Of a stretch of DNA of 64,000 nt, positions 55,186 through 64,000 are shown piece after piece. Below the pieces are notes generated by a model that worked only from the letters and a program-made list of their open reading frames with translations, was not told the origin of the DNA and did not search any database. Source of the DNA: Ochrobactrum chromiisoli (GTDB lineage: Bacteria; Pseudomonadota; Alphaproteobacteria; Rhizobiales; Rhizobiaceae); the NCBI RefSeq assembly GCF_026241335.1, contig NZ_JAPHAV010000001.1, positions 682,001 through 746,000 of the forward strand, in the 5' to 3' direction. How positions within the stretch are numbered: the stretch's first letter is position 1; every line of letters starts with the position of its first letter. The position numbers and the translations under genes are program-made.

Positions 55186-56988
55186 ATGCGGCAGGGAACA
55201 AAACGTCATTCGTTTTATGGGTTGCTTTTGCTGGCTTTGGCTGGCGCAGCCTTGCCTGTAAACACGGCGATGGCAAAAGCCAATCCAGATCCTGTTTCGC
55301 AAGTCCGTGCCGGTTCTTTTGCGGGCGCTTTTCTGGCGGCCCGCACGGCCGAGGCCGACAACAATATTGGCGCTGCGGTGGATTTCTACCGTCAGGCCAT
55401 GGCTTTTGATCCCGGCAATGACATTATCAAGCAGAATCTGCTTCTCGCACTTCTGACGGAGGGCCGCTTCAAGGAAGCGCTGCCGATTGCGGAAGAACTA
55501 AAAGATCAGCCGGAGATTGAGCGCTTTTCGCGTGTTGCATTGGCAATCGATGCGATTTCCAAAAAGCAATATCGCAAGACCGGCCCGCTGCTGATGCTAT
55601 CCGTTCAGTCTGATATGGATGTGCTCGCCACCAGTCTCATGAGCGCTTGGGTCAAAGTCGGGCAGGGCAATCCGAAACGTGCACTGGCCGATGTCAACAA
55701 GATTGAAGGCCCGGAATGGTATAACCTTTTCCGCATTTATAATGCTGCTTTGATTGCGGATATTGCCGGTCAGAAGCAGGATGCGCGCAATTACTACCAG
55801 CAGGCAATTGACGATCGCCCCGGTGGCGCTGCGGCTCCTGATACGTATGAGCGGGTTGTGATGGCCTATGCTTCCTTCAAGCTTCGTCAGGGCGACAAGG
55901 AAGGCGCGATCAAGCTTCTCAAAGACGCAGAAGAATTGCTCAACGGCCGCATGACCATCACTGAAATGCGCGAAAAACTTGAGGCGGGACAGAAATATCC
56001 TCGCCTGATCGACACGCCGCAGCAGGGCGTTGCCGAAGTGCTTTATACGCTCGGAACCGCGATCAATCGCGGTGGCGCGGAAGCTTTTGCCAAGCTTTAT
56101 TTACAAATGTCGCTGCCGCTGCGCCCTGATAATGATGCAACACTTTATCAGCTGGGTGATATTTCGGCGAAATTGCGCCAGCCCGAACAGGCTGTTGAAT
56201 ACTATGCTCGTGTGCCTGAAAAATCGCCCTACCGGCGCGACGCCGAAATGCAGCGCGCGCTTAATCTTGCCGAAAACGACAAGACAGGCGAAGCGATCGC
56301 GCAGTTGAAAACCTTGCTAGAGCGCGACAAGACGGATCTGCGCACCTATCTGGCATTGGGTGCCGTCTACGCGCAGGACAAAAATTTTGCCGATGCTGCA
56401 AAAATCTATGATGCAGCGGTGAAGCAGATTGAAAAGCCAGAGCGTAAGGACTGGCCGGTTTTCTATCAACGCGGTATTGCGCATGAACGGTTGAAGGAAT
56501 GGGATCAGGCAGAGCCGAATTTCAAAAAGGCGCTGGAGCTTTATCCCGATCAGCCGCAGGTGCTGAATTATCTTGGCTATTCATGGGTTGATCGCGGTGA
56601 AAACCTCGATGAAGCATTGGAGATGATCAAGAAAGCAGTCGAACTGCGTCCGCAGGATGGCTATATCGTTGATTCGCTTGGCTGGGCTTATTACAAGCTC
56701 GGTCGTTACCCGGAAGCCGTGGTTGAGCTTGAAAAAGCCGTAAAACTGCGCCCGGAAGATCCAACCATCAATGATCACCTTGGTGATGCTTACTGGCGGG
56801 CGGGTCGCCAACTCGAGGCTACGTTCCAGTGGAATCACGCAATCGCTGGCAAGCCTGAGCCGGAAGAACTGGCCAAGATCGAAGAAAAGCTGAAAAAGGG
56901 TCTGGCACCCGATCCAACACCTTCTGAGGCACGGGTTCAGGAGAAGAGCCTTGCCCCGGCAAAAGCCCCTGAAAGCAAAACCGAATAG
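55186..56988 (+). CDS. Large secreted or membrane-associated TPR protein
   Basis: A 600-residue protein with a signal peptide (about 1-30, FYGLLLLALAGAALPVNTAMA) and at least eight TPR repeats in two groups: one at about 45-270 and another at about 335-575 (for example AEPNFKKALELYPDQPQVLNYLGYSW, here in part, then YPEAVVELEKAVKLRPEDPT). The C-terminus is Lys/Pro/Ala-rich. Such proteins often scaffold envelope complexes; no partner is visible. ATG 55186 with AGAGGAC upstream is preferred over TTG 55165. Confidence 0.88.
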   Translation: MRQGTKRHSFYGLLLLALAGAALPVNTAMAKANPDPVSQVRAGSFAGAFLAARTAEADNNIGAAVDFYRQAMAFDPGNDIIKQNLLLALLTEGRFKEALPIAEELKDQPEIERFSRVALAIDAISKKQYRKTGPLLMLSVQSDMDVLATSLMSAWVKVGQGNPKRALADVNKIEGPEWYNLFRIYNAALIADIAGQKQDARNYYQQAIDDRPGGAAAPDTYERVVMAYASFKLRQGDKEGAIKLLKDAEELLNGRMTITEMREKLEAGQKYPRLIDTPQQGVAEVLYTLGTAINRGGAEAFAKLYLQMSLPLRPDNDATLYQLGDISAKLRQPEQAVEYYARVPEKSPYRRDAEMQRALNLAENDKTGEAIAQLKTLLERDKTDLRTYLALGAVYAQDKNFADAAKIYDAAVKQIEKPERKDWPVFYQRGIAHERLKEWDQAEPNFKKALELYPDQPQVLNYLGYSWVDRGENLDEALEMIKKAVELRPQDGYIVDSLGWAYYKLGRYPEAVVELEKAVKLRPEDPTINDHLGDAYWRAGRQLEATFQWNHAIAGKPEPEELAKIEEKLKKGLAPDPTPSEARVQEKSLAPAKAPESKTE

Positions 56989-56995
56989 TTTTATA

Positions 56996-57022
56996 GCCCG
57001 GAAGTCGCACCGATTTCCGGGC
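56996..57022 (+). terminator. Terminator after the TPR gene
   Basis: GCCCGGAA, 11-base loop, TTCCGGGC, followed by a short T-containing tract. The stem has 8 bp. Confidence 0.65.
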
Positions 57023-57159
57023 CTTGTATTTGTCGATCTGGGGCTTGGTGTATTCAGCGATCAAATGTCATGCTTGACCGTGGCAGGCGGACAAATTAGA
57101 CCGGGCCAATCATTTCAATAACAAGGCCTGACCCCGTGTCCAGTACGTTGCCAGCACAT

Positions 57160-58086
57160 ATGCACCCCACCCGTTCCTTTCAGGGCTTGATCCTGACGCT
57201 CCATAACTATTGGGCGGAACATGGTTGCGCTATTTTGCAGCCTTACGACATGGAAGTGGGGGCGGGGACTTTCCACCCGGCAACGACATTGCGTTCACTT
57301 GGACCAAAGCCTTGGAAAGCCGCTTATGTGCAGCCATCGCGCCGCCCGAAGGATGGTCGCTATGGTGAAAACCCAAACCGCTTGCAGCATTATTACCAAT
57401 ATCAGGTGATCATCAAGCCATCGCCGCCGAACCTTCAGGATCTTTATCTCGGTTCGCTGCGTGCTATCGGTCTTGATCCGACGCTGCACGATGTGCGCTT
57501 TGTGGAAGACGACTGGGAAAGCCCGACGCTCGGCGCTTGGGGTCTTGGCTGGGAATGCTGGTGTGACGGCATGGAAGTGTCGCAGTTTACTTACTTCCAG
57601 CAGGTTTGCGGCATTGAATGCTCGCCGGTTGCAGGTGAACTGACCTATGGTCTTGAACGCCTCGCCATGTATGTGCAGGGCGTGGACAATGTCTATGACT
57701 TGAACTTCAATGGTCTCGAAGGCGAAGAAAAAGTTACCTATGGTGATGTTTTCCTACAGGCCGAGCAGGAATATTCCCGCTACAATTTCGAAATGGCGAA
57801 TACAGAAATCCTGCATCAGCATTTCATTGATGCAGAGCGCGAGTGTGCAGCCATTCTAAAAGCGGGCAGCACGGGCGAAGGCTCACTGCATAAATGCGTG
57901 TTCCCGGCCTATGATCAGTGCATCAAGGCATCGCATGTCTTCAACCTGATGGATGCGCGCGGCGTGATCTCGGTTACCGAGCGTCAGAGCTATATTCTGC
58001 GCGTGCGCAATCTCGCGCGTCAGTGCGGCGAAGCGTTTCTGCTCACCGACGCCGGCGGCTTCAACCTTAAGAACGAGGCTGTGTGA
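57160..58086 (+). CDS. glyQ: Glycyl-tRNA synthetase alpha subunit
   Basis: A 308-residue class II synthetase subunit carrying the catalytic core. It begins [20 protein letters not shown] and continues [20 protein letters not shown], with [20 protein letters not shown] as the class II motif 2 region and [14 protein letters not shown] near motif 3. ATG 57160 matches the known length; an in-frame GTG at 57136 would add eight residues. The stop overlaps the glyS ATG by one base. Confidence 0.97.
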   Translation: MHPTRSFQGLILTLHNYWAEHGCAILQPYDMEVGAGTFHPATTLRSLGPKPWKAAYVQPSRRPKDGRYGENPNRLQHYYQYQVIIKPSPPNLQDLYLGSLRAIGLDPTLHDVRFVEDDWESPTLGAWGLGWECWCDGMEVSQFTYFQQVCGIECSPVAGELTYGLERLAMYVQGVDNVYDLNFNGLEGEEKVTYGDVFLQAEQEYSRYNFEMANTEILHQHFIDAERECAAILKAGSTGEGSLHKCVFPAYDQCIKASHVFNLMDARGVISVTERQSYILRVRNLARQCGEAFLLTDAGGFNLKNEAV

Positions 58087-60380
58087 TGCCTGATTTACTG
58101 CTCGAACTCTTTTCCGAGGAAATCCCGGCTCGCATGCAGCGCAAGGCTGCGGGTGATTTCAAGAAGATGATCACCGATGGTCTGGTGGAAGCTGGTCTGT
58201 CCTATGAGGCAACCACTGCCTACTGGACGCCGCGCCGCCTGACGCTTGATATTCGCGGCCTGACAGTGCGCTCAAAAGACGTGCATGAAGACGTGAAAGG
58301 TCCATCCGTTACGGCTCCTGAGCAGGCCATCCAGGGCTTTCTGCGCAAGGCTGGATTGACCGATGTATCGCAGGCGCATGTGCATTCCGACCCGAAAAAG
58401 GGTGATTTCTATGTTGCTCATCTGACCAAGCCGGGCCGCGCTGCGGAAGAAATCATCGCGGAACTCGTACCGCAGACGATCCGCAATTTCCCCTGGCCAA
58501 AGTCGATGCGCTGGGGTGCGGCCTCGTCAAAACCGGGTGCGTTGCGCTGGGTGCGTCCGCTGCAATCAATCCTTTGCACGTTTGGGCCTGAAACCGAAGA
58601 AACGGTTGTGGTCGATTTTGATGTTGATGGCATCAAGTCGGGCAATGTCACCTATGGTCATCGTTTCCTAAGCGATGGTCAGCCGATCAAAGTGCGCCGC
58701 TTTGAGGATTACGTCGATAAGCTCGAAAAGGCTTTTGTGGTGCTTGACGCGGAGCGCCGCAAGGAAATCATCTCGCAGGACGCGCATAATCTCGCCTTCG
58801 CCTCCGGGCTGGAACTGGTCGAAGATGCAGGCCTGCTTGAAGAAGTCTCGGGCCTTGTCGAATGGCCTGTTGTGCTGATGGGCGAGTTTGAGGAAGAATT
58901 CCTCGCAATTCCGCCGGAAGTCATTCAGCTGACCATCCGCGTGAACCAGAAATGCTTCGTCACCCGCAAACAGGGTGAGACGGAGGCGCTGTCGAACAAG
59001 TTCATTCTGGTGTCCAACATCGCAGCACGCGATGGCGGCACGGAAATCGCTTATGGTAACGGCAAGGTCGTGCGCGCACGTCTTTCTGACGCGCTCTACT
59101 TCTGGCACACCGATCAGCATGATCTGCCGGACCTCGACAAGCTTTCAGCGTCGGGCGAGAAATTCGGCCTTGATCTCACAAAGCCGCTTGATCAGCGCAT
59201 GGCGCGTCTGGATGCGCTGAATGTGACCTTCCACGCCAAGCTTGGCACGCAGGGCGCACGCGTTGAACGCATCCGCGAACTGGCAGCTGAGATTGCACCA
59301 CTCGTCGGTGCTGACCCGAAGCTTGCCACACGCGCGGCAGTTCTCGCAAAGGCGGATCTCACCACGGAAGTTGTCGGCGAATTCCCCGAACTTCAGGGTG
59401 CAATGGGCCGCAAATATGCGCTTCTTCAAGGCGAAGATGAATCTGTCGCAGCCGCTTTGGAAGAACATTACAAGCCGCAAGGCCCGTCTGACTTCGTGCC
59501 GAAAAACCCGGTTTCAGTGGCTGTTGCTCTTGCTGACAAGCTCGACACGCTGGTCGGTTTCTGGGCGATTGACGAAAAGCCAACCGGCTCGAAAGATCCG
59601 TTCGCTCTTCGTCGTGCAGCGCTTGGCGTGATCCGTCTTGTGTTGTCACAAGATTGGAAGTTCCCGCTCATGCCACTTCTGCGTTCGGCCTATGCCTCGC
59701 TCAAGGAAAGTCAGGTTCAGCGTCAATTGCGCGAGTTTGAAGCAAAGCTGGCTGCTGAAAAGTCTGGCGATGTGGATGGCGAACAGGATGTCGATAACGC
59801 ACTGCGCAACTTCGAAACAATGAAGCGTGCGGAAATCGAAGCCAACGCGGAACCACTGCTTGCTGATCTTCTGTCCTTCCTGCATGACCGCTTCAAGGTT
59901 CACCTGAAAGAAGACGGTGCACGTCATGACGCGATTGACGCAGTTCTGACTTCTGATGCCGATAATCTTCTGCTGGTTGCCCGTCGCCTTGAAGCGCTGA
60001 TCGTCTTCATCAATGAAGAAGACGGCAAGAACCTGCTGGCTGGCACCAAACGCGCTGCCAATATTCTGGCTGCGGAAGAGAAGAAGGGCACCAAGGTTGC
60101 CGCAACTGTCGATGCGGCTCTGCTGAAACTCGACGAGGAAAAGGCGCTTTATGCGGCGGTAAACCTCGCAGCTCAGGAAGCCGAAGAAGCCATTGCCCGC
60201 GAAGATTTCGGTGGTGCGATGCTGGCACTCGCCAAGCTGCGCGGTCCGGTGGATACATTCTTCGAGAAGGTTCTGGTCAATGACGAGGACGAAAACGTCC
60301 GCGCCAATCGTCTTGCACTGCTTGAACAAATCCGCGCAGCCACCAGCAAGGTGGCCGATTTCTCGAAAATCGCCGGATAA
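58086..60380 (+). CDS. glyS: Glycyl-tRNA synthetase beta subunit
   Basis: A 764-residue partner of GlyQ that binds tRNA(Gly). It begins [23 protein letters not shown], with motifs [30 protein letters not shown] and, late, [20 protein letters not shown] of the HD-like region. The C-terminal DALR-type anticodon-binding domain is at about 650-755. It is translated directly from the end of glyQ. A terminator lies eight bases after the stop. Confidence 0.97.
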   Translation: MPDLLLELFSEEIPARMQRKAAGDFKKMITDGLVEAGLSYEATTAYWTPRRLTLDIRGLTVRSKDVHEDVKGPSVTAPEQAIQGFLRKAGLTDVSQAHVHSDPKKGDFYVAHLTKPGRAAEEIIAELVPQTIRNFPWPKSMRWGAASSKPGALRWVRPLQSILCTFGPETEETVVVDFDVDGIKSGNVTYGHRFLSDGQPIKVRRFEDYVDKLEKAFVVLDAERRKEIISQDAHNLAFASGLELVEDAGLLEEVSGLVEWPVVLMGEFEEEFLAIPPEVIQLTIRVNQKCFVTRKQGETEALSNKFILVSNIAARDGGTEIAYGNGKVVRARLSDALYFWHTDQHDLPDLDKLSASGEKFGLDLTKPLDQRMARLDALNVTFHAKLGTQGARVERIRELAAEIAPLVGADPKLATRAAVLAKADLTTEVVGEFPELQGAMGRKYALLQGEDESVAAALEEHYKPQGPSDFVPKNPVSVAVALADKLDTLVGFWAIDEKPTGSKDPFALRRAALGVIRLVLSQDWKFPLMPLLRSAYASLKESQVQRQLREFEAKLAAEKSGDVDGEQDVDNALRNFETMKRAEIEANAEPLLADLLSFLHDRFKVHLKEDGARHDAIDAVLTSDADNLLLVARRLEALIVFINEEDGKNLLAGTKRAANILAAEEKKGTKVAATVDAALLKLDEEKALYAAVNLAAQEAEEAIAREDFGGAMLALAKLRGPVDTFFEKVLVNDEDENVRANRLALLEQIRAATSKVADFSKIAG

Positions 60381-60388
60381 AATAAAAG

Positions 60389-60413
60389 AGCCGCCTCAAA
60401 GGCGGCTTTTTTT
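60389..60413 (+). terminator. Terminator of the glyQS operon
   Basis: AGCCGCC-TCAAA-GGCGGCT followed by six T, eight bases after the glyS stop. Its stem resembles the atp operon terminator at 44768-44796. Confidence 0.92.
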
Positions 60414-60498
60414 AATAACTCATTCCGATCTTGCATTAACTGCCTTTGAGATACACTTGCTCAAAAGCAAGGCTTTGTGTAGCTAAAGCGGCAGGAGA

Positions 60499-61476
60499 AT
60501 GACCTTGGCCGATATTCTGGACTTCGATGACAATGCTGTTTCGCGTGCGGTAGAAGTGCTCGCCCGCGGTGGCCTTGTCGCGATTCCGACAGAGACAGTC
60601 TATGGCCTTGCTGCGGATGCAGCGCATGGCGAAGGCGTGGCCGGTATTTTTGCCGCCAAGGGTCGCCCGCAGTTCAACCCGCTCATCGCGCATGTTGACA
60701 GCATCGCTATGGCCGAGCGCTATGTGACCTTTGATGCTGTCTCGCGCAAACTCGCGGAGACTTTTTGGCCGGGGCCGTTGACTCTCGTTCTGCCGCTTAA
60801 AGCCAAACAGGATACGCGGCGCCCCATTCATCCGCTGGTGACAGCGGGACTTGAGACACTTGCTATCCGTATGCCAACCGGAAAAGTACGTGATGTTATA
60901 AAGAATCTCGACAGTCCGGTTGCAGCACCGAGCGCCAATACTTCCGGCCGCATCAGCCCGACTTCGGCCAAAGCCGTGGCGGACGATCTGGGTGGCAAGA
61001 TCGATATGATCCTTGATGCCGGTCCGTGTGGCGTAGGTGTTGAATCGACCATCATCAAGGTTGAAGGCGAGCGCGTGCGCCTGCTGCGTCCGGGTGGTCT
61101 GGCTGCTGAGGAGATTGAAGCCGTTCTTGGTGTAAAACTCGAACGCGCCGAACACAAAGCTGCCATTCAGGCACCGGGCATGATGGAATCGCATTATGCG
61201 CCCAATGCTGCCATGCGGCTCAATACAGCGAGTGTTGAGGAGGGCGAGGCGTTGCTGGCATTCGGGCCTGAGCGCGTGGTCAATGCCGAAAAGGCGGTTG
61301 CTCTGCTCAATCTCAGCTCGACAGGTGATCTGCGCGAAGCGGCCAGCAATCTGTTTGATTTCATGCGCAAGCTTGATTTAAGCGGCGCACGTGTAATCGC
61401 AGTTGAACCCATTCCGTTCGATGGTCTCGGTGAGGCCATTAATGATCGTCTTAAACGCGCGGCGGCCCCGCGCTAG
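60499..61476 (+). CDS. tsaC: L-threonylcarbamoyladenylate synthase (Sua5/YwlC type)
   Basis: A 325-residue enzyme that makes threonylcarbamoyl-AMP for the t6A37 modification of tRNA. The YrdC domain (about 15-210) has AIPTETVYGLAADA, KGRPQFNPLIAHV, LETLAIRMPTGK and APSANTSGRISPTS. The C-terminal Sua5 domain (about 225-325) marks the long form. AGGAG lies unusually close to ATG 60499; TTG 60505, two codons later, has better spacing and may be the true start. Confidence 0.94.
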   Translation: MTLADILDFDDNAVSRAVEVLARGGLVAIPTETVYGLAADAAHGEGVAGIFAAKGRPQFNPLIAHVDSIAMAERYVTFDAVSRKLAETFWPGPLTLVLPLKAKQDTRRPIHPLVTAGLETLAIRMPTGKVRDVIKNLDSPVAAPSANTSGRISPTSAKAVADDLGGKIDMILDAGPCGVGVESTIIKVEGERVRLLRPGGLAAEEIEAVLGVKLERAEHKAAIQAPGMMESHYAPNAAMRLNTASVEEGEALLAFGPERVVNAEKAVALLNLSSTGDLREAASNLFDFMRKLDLSGARVIAVEPIPFDGLGEAINDRLKRAAAPR

Positions 61477-61501
61477 TTCCCCAAACATCTAAGAGAAGCA
61501 C

Positions 61502-62914
61502 ATGCTCGACACCGCCCTGATCGAACGATTTGCAGCCATTGTTGGCGAAAAGAACGCGCTGACCGCACCCGAAGACATTGCGCCATTTATGATTGAGCAG
61601 CGCGATCTTTATCAGGGCCGTTCGCTGCTGGTGCTGCGCCCGGCTTCAACGCAGGAAGTTTCTGACATTCTGAAACTCGCCAATGAAACAAAAACGCCAG
61701 TTGTGCCGCAGGGCGGTAATACCGGCCTTGTTGGCGGTCAGACGCCGGATCAGAGCAACACTGCAATCGTTCTGTCGCTTGGCCGTATGAACAAGGTGCG
61801 CTCGGTTGATCCGGTTGGCAATCTGGTGACGGTGGAAGCCGGTGTGATCCTGAAAAACCTCCAGGATGAAGCGCAGAAAGTGGGTCGTCTGTTCCCGCTT
61901 TCGCTGGGTGCCGAAGGCTCATGCCAGATTGGTGGCAATCTTGGTTCTAACGCTGGCGGCACGGCAGTTCTCGCCTATGGCAATATGCGTGAACTTTGCC
62001 TCGGTCTTGAAGTGGTTTTGCCAAGCGGTGAGATTCTCAACGACCTTCGCTATGTGAAGAAAGACAATACCGGCTACGATCTGAAGGACCTCTTCATTGG
62101 TTCGGAAGGTACACTCGGTGTTATCACTGCTGCCGTTTTGAAGATTTACCCGCAGCCAAAGGGCAAGGGCGTCGCTTATGCCGGTCTTCGCAGCCCGGAA
62201 GATGTGCTGCGCCTGTTCCAGCTTGCGACCGAACATGCCGGCCCGTCGCTCACCGGCTTTGAACTGATGCCGCGTGTCGGCGTTGAATTTACCATCGCCC
62301 ATGTGGATGGTGTGCGCGATCCGCTTGAAAGCCCGCATGACTGGTATGCGCTGGTCGATATTTCATCGAGCCGTTCAGAAGACGATGCGCGTACGACGCT
62401 TGAAACAATCCTGACGGAAGCGTTTGAGAACGACATCATTCAGGATGCCGCCATTGCCGAGAGCGTTGCGCAGGCACAAATGTTCTGGAAAATGCGCGAA
62501 GAAATGTCCTGGGCGCAGAAGCCGGAAGGTGGCTCAATCAAGCACGACATTTCGGTTCCTGTCGCGAAAATCCCGGAATTCATTCATGAGGCCAATGCAG
62601 CAACGCTCGAAATGATTCCCGGCTCGCGCATCGTTTGCTTTGGACACATCGGCGACGGCAATCTGCACTATAATGTGTCGCAGCCTGTTGGTGCAGACAA
62701 GCAGGCTTTCCTTGATCGCTGGCACGACCTTAATCACCGCATTCATATAATTGTTGCTTCTTATACGGGATCGATCTCGGCGGAGCATGGTATCGGCGTG
62801 TTGAAGCGCGAAGAACTTGCCTTCTTCAAGCAGGACGTAGCGCTTGAACTGATGCGCCATATTAAGAAATCATTTGACCCGAATGGCATCATGAATCCGG
62901 GTAAAGTGCTGTAA
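61502..62914 (+). CDS. FAD-linked oxidase (D-2-hydroxyacid dehydrogenase type)
   Basis: A 470-residue flavoprotein. The N-terminal PCMH FAD domain has PVVPQGGNTGLVGGQTPDQS, SLGAEGSCQIGGNLGSNAGG and GSEGTLGVITAAVLKIYP. The C-terminal oxidase domain has HDISVPVAKIPEFI, the metal-site GHIGDGNLHYNV and EHGIGVLKREEL. These are shared by GlcD, D-lactate and D-2-hydroxyglutarate dehydrogenases. D-2-hydroxyglutarate is a good guess given the compact length and single-gene setting, but the sequence alone does not settle it. Confidence 0.9.
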   Translation: MLDTALIERFAAIVGEKNALTAPEDIAPFMIEQRDLYQGRSLLVLRPASTQEVSDILKLANETKTPVVPQGGNTGLVGGQTPDQSNTAIVLSLGRMNKVRSVDPVGNLVTVEAGVILKNLQDEAQKVGRLFPLSLGAEGSCQIGGNLGSNAGGTAVLAYGNMRELCLGLEVVLPSGEILNDLRYVKKDNTGYDLKDLFIGSEGTLGVITAAVLKIYPQPKGKGVAYAGLRSPEDVLRLFQLATEHAGPSLTGFELMPRVGVEFTIAHVDGVRDPLESPHDWYALVDISSSRSEDDARTTLETILTEAFENDIIQDAAIAESVAQAQMFWKMREEMSWAQKPEGGSIKHDISVPVAKIPEFIHEANAATLEMIPGSRIVCFGHIGDGNLHYNVSQPVGADKQAFLDRWHDLNHRIHIIVASYTGSISAEHGIGVLKREELAFFKQDVALELMRHIKKSFDPNGIMNPGKVL

Positions 62915-62938
62915 TTTCAGCAAATATGACGAAATCGA

Positions 62939-62964
62939 GGCGGGCAGGAAACTGTCCGCCTTTT
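62939..62964 (+). terminator. Terminator after the FAD-linked oxidase
   Basis: GGCGGGCAG-GAAA-CTGTCCGCC followed by TTTT. The stem has 9 bp with one G-T pair. Confidence 0.82.
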
Positions 62965-63186
62965 CATTTATGTAAACGAAAATTAGCAAGCATTACCGAG
63001 TTCTTACACCTGGTTGTAAAGCAGTAACCAAATGAAAAAGCAGGGAAAAGTTAACCTAACGCGTTAAGCGCCCCGGTAATATTCATCGCCTATTCTCCAA
63101 ATCAACAAGAGCGAACATCGCTCATAAAGAGAAGCCGGAATAACTGGCTCTCAAAAAAACAGAGAGATAAGGCAGAGGCGTCGAAA

Positions 63187-63756
63187 ATGATGAGCAGCGG
63201 ACTTAAGAAGCCGGAATGGGCAGGTCAGGAACTTCGGTTGGATCCGTTTCACTTGCCACAGGTCGTGACTTACCCGGCAGAAGATTGTGACGCAGATGTA
63301 ACCTTCACCATCAGCGAGCGGGGCGCGGTTGTCCGCCAGATTTTGCCATCAAGCGGTTTGCCAATGTCGCTTGCACTTCCGATTAACGCTTTCGTCGGCG
63401 TGACGGCACGTGCGGTTGAAGATGAGTTCGGCGAAATCACCGTCACGCTGGAACTGATGCATGAAGATCCGCAGCTCTCCGTGCCGCTGCTGGTTGCGCA
63501 CGATCTGACCGATGTTGCAGCTGATTGGCGCGCATGGGCCGCAACCTTCAATCTGCCAATGATGCTGGTTGAAGAGGATGGCGTTGCACGTCCGCTTTAT
63601 GAAAGCACTGGCCCTGTTCGCACGTCTGAGCCACAGGCACGCCGTCAGGGGCAGGAGCCACGCCGCCGTCGTCCGCGTTTTCTGGCACGTCGCAAGACAG
63701 GTTCGCTGGGTGTTCGCATGGTGATTGAAGGCCGTGAGATTATCGCTCGAAATTAA
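63187..63756 (+). CDS. DUF6101-family protein
   Basis: A 189-residue soluble protein of the DUF6101 type common in Hyphomicrobiales. The central part has SERGAVVRQILPSSGLPMSL, VEDEFGEITVTLELMHEDP and DVAADWRAWAATFNLPMML. A basic stretch follows (RRQGQEPRRRRPRFLARRK), which could bind nucleic acid, and it ends VIEGREIIARN. ATG 63187 and ATG 63190 are both possible. Function unknown. TTAACC and GTTAAG half-sites lie upstream but not at CtrA spacing. Confidence 0.82.
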   Translation: MMSSGLKKPEWAGQELRLDPFHLPQVVTYPAEDCDADVTFTISERGAVVRQILPSSGLPMSLALPINAFVGVTARAVEDEFGEITVTLELMHEDPQLSVPLLVAHDLTDVAADWRAWAATFNLPMMLVEEDGVARPLYESTGPVRTSEPQARRQGQEPRRRRPRFLARRKTGSLGVRMVIEGREIIARN

Positions 63757-63759
63757 GAA

Positions 63760-63948
63760 AATATCACATTCGCGTGTGAACACGGTCTTGTCGAATTTCT
63801 ATACTATCTAAAGAATAACGCTTCACTCGGCGGCCGTCTGGAAAGATGAAGGACCTTTTCAGACATTTAAAGCTCCGAAGCTGAGGCAACCAACTTGGCT
63901 GACCTCCAACAAAGCCACCCGGATGGTAACTCCATCCGGGTTTTTTTA
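63760..63948 (+). ncRNA. Possible small RNA with strong terminator
   Basis: About 190 bases without an open frame, ending in a perfect ACCCGGATGG-TAACT-CCATCCGGGT hairpin and seven T (63917-63947). Before it, GAGGCAACC... pairs with ...GACCTC, and an accessible ACCTCCAAC could pair with ribosome binding sites. The region could instead be the DUF6101 3' UTR. Confidence 0.35.
63917..63947. terminator. Strong hairpin terminator
   Basis: A 10-bp perfect stem with a 5-base loop, then seven T. It ends rightward transcription from DUF6101 or a small RNA, seven bases before the stop of the leftward gene. Confidence 0.92.
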
Positions 63949-63953
63949 TCGCA

Positions 63954-64000
63954 TTATTTTTTTCGGCTTAGGAAAGCCATCACGGCTTCGCGTGCTTCGT
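63954..64000 (-). CDS. C-terminal fragment of a probable enoyl-CoA hydratase family protein
   Basis: Only the last 14 or 15 codons are in the window: ...EAREAVMAFLSRKK and a TAA stop at 63954-63956. The ending resembles crotonase-family proteins, whose C-termini often read EGMxAFLEKRxP. The call rests on a very short stretch and stays tentative. Confidence 0.45.
   Translation of the reverse strand, partial: EAREAVMAFLSRKK

Noticed and set aside
63051..63067. TTAACC...GTTAA before DUF6101 as a CtrA site.
   Set aside because: The TTAA elements are nine bases apart, not the seven of the CtrA consensus.

Overview
The window looks like a chromosomal segment of an alphaproteobacterium of the order Hyphomicrobiales, most probably Brucellaceae (Brucella/Ochrobactrum group). 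Reasons: an F0 ATP synthase operon (atpI-B-E-F'-F) separate from F1, a ccoNOQP-ccoGHIS cytochrome cbb3 cluster under a FixK/FNR-type box, a BacA/SbmA transporter, protein sequences that read like Brucella AtpB and GlyQ from memory, and the short intergenic palindromes common in this group. The genus assignment is inference. I see no tRNA, rRNA, CRISPR array, insertion sequence or prophage.

Layout. (1) 1-10245: a purine catabolism cluster. It holds a PuuE-UraD fusion (allantoinase plus OHCU decarboxylase, cut by the left edge), uraH, xdhA-xdhB-xdhC, a LysR regulator, membrane urate hydroxylase puuD and guanine deaminase guaD. (2) 10394-11192: an AT-rich island with one small GRDP-like orphan gene and several palindromic repeats. 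(3) 11193-17034: an IclR regulator divergent from gcl-hyi-glxR-ttuD, which turns glyoxylate into 2-phosphoglycerate. Blocks 1 and 3 together form most of a route from guanine/xanthine to central metabolism. (4) 17116-25205 (minus strand): cbb3 oxidase assembly and structural genes, with an OmpR-type two-component system (25420-27434) upstream. (5) 27610-35299: envelope and stress genes: L,D-transpeptidase, DsbA-like protein, Ada, ArsC-like protein, FUSC transporter, MFS transporter, BacA, polysaccharide deacetylase. (6) 35526-41485: YfgM-like protein and Der, an SDR, a YegD-like Hsp70, and a SleB-type cell-wall hydrolase preceded by CtrA-like sites. (7) 41802-44744: the F0 operon with a clear promoter. 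(8) 44955-53793: housekeeping and small genes (CMD protein, RNase HII, radical SAM, small glycosyltransferase, a tandem pair of nearly identical secreted peptides, IspE, SppA-like protease, NhaA, monooxygenase, tRNA methyltransferase-like, DUF2007). (9) 53944-64000: polyprenyl diphosphate synthase, a large TPR protein, glyQ-glyS, TsaC/Sua5, an FAD-linked oxidase, DUF6101, a possible sRNA, and the tail of a probable crotonase.

The most useful non-coding observations are: two matching 17-bp operator candidates between iclR and gcl; a CTTAAG-N5-CTTAAG direct repeat in front of the two-component system; a perfect FixK-type box before ccoN; a 14-bp inverted repeat that would fold the rnhB start into a hairpin; a cluster of TGAACAA half-sites before the duplicated secreted-peptide gene; and a tandem pair of terminators separated by a REP-like palindrome after the prenyl synthase gene. 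I found no convincing wholly new system. The least explained coding gene is the AT-rich GRDP-like orphan at 10394-10888.
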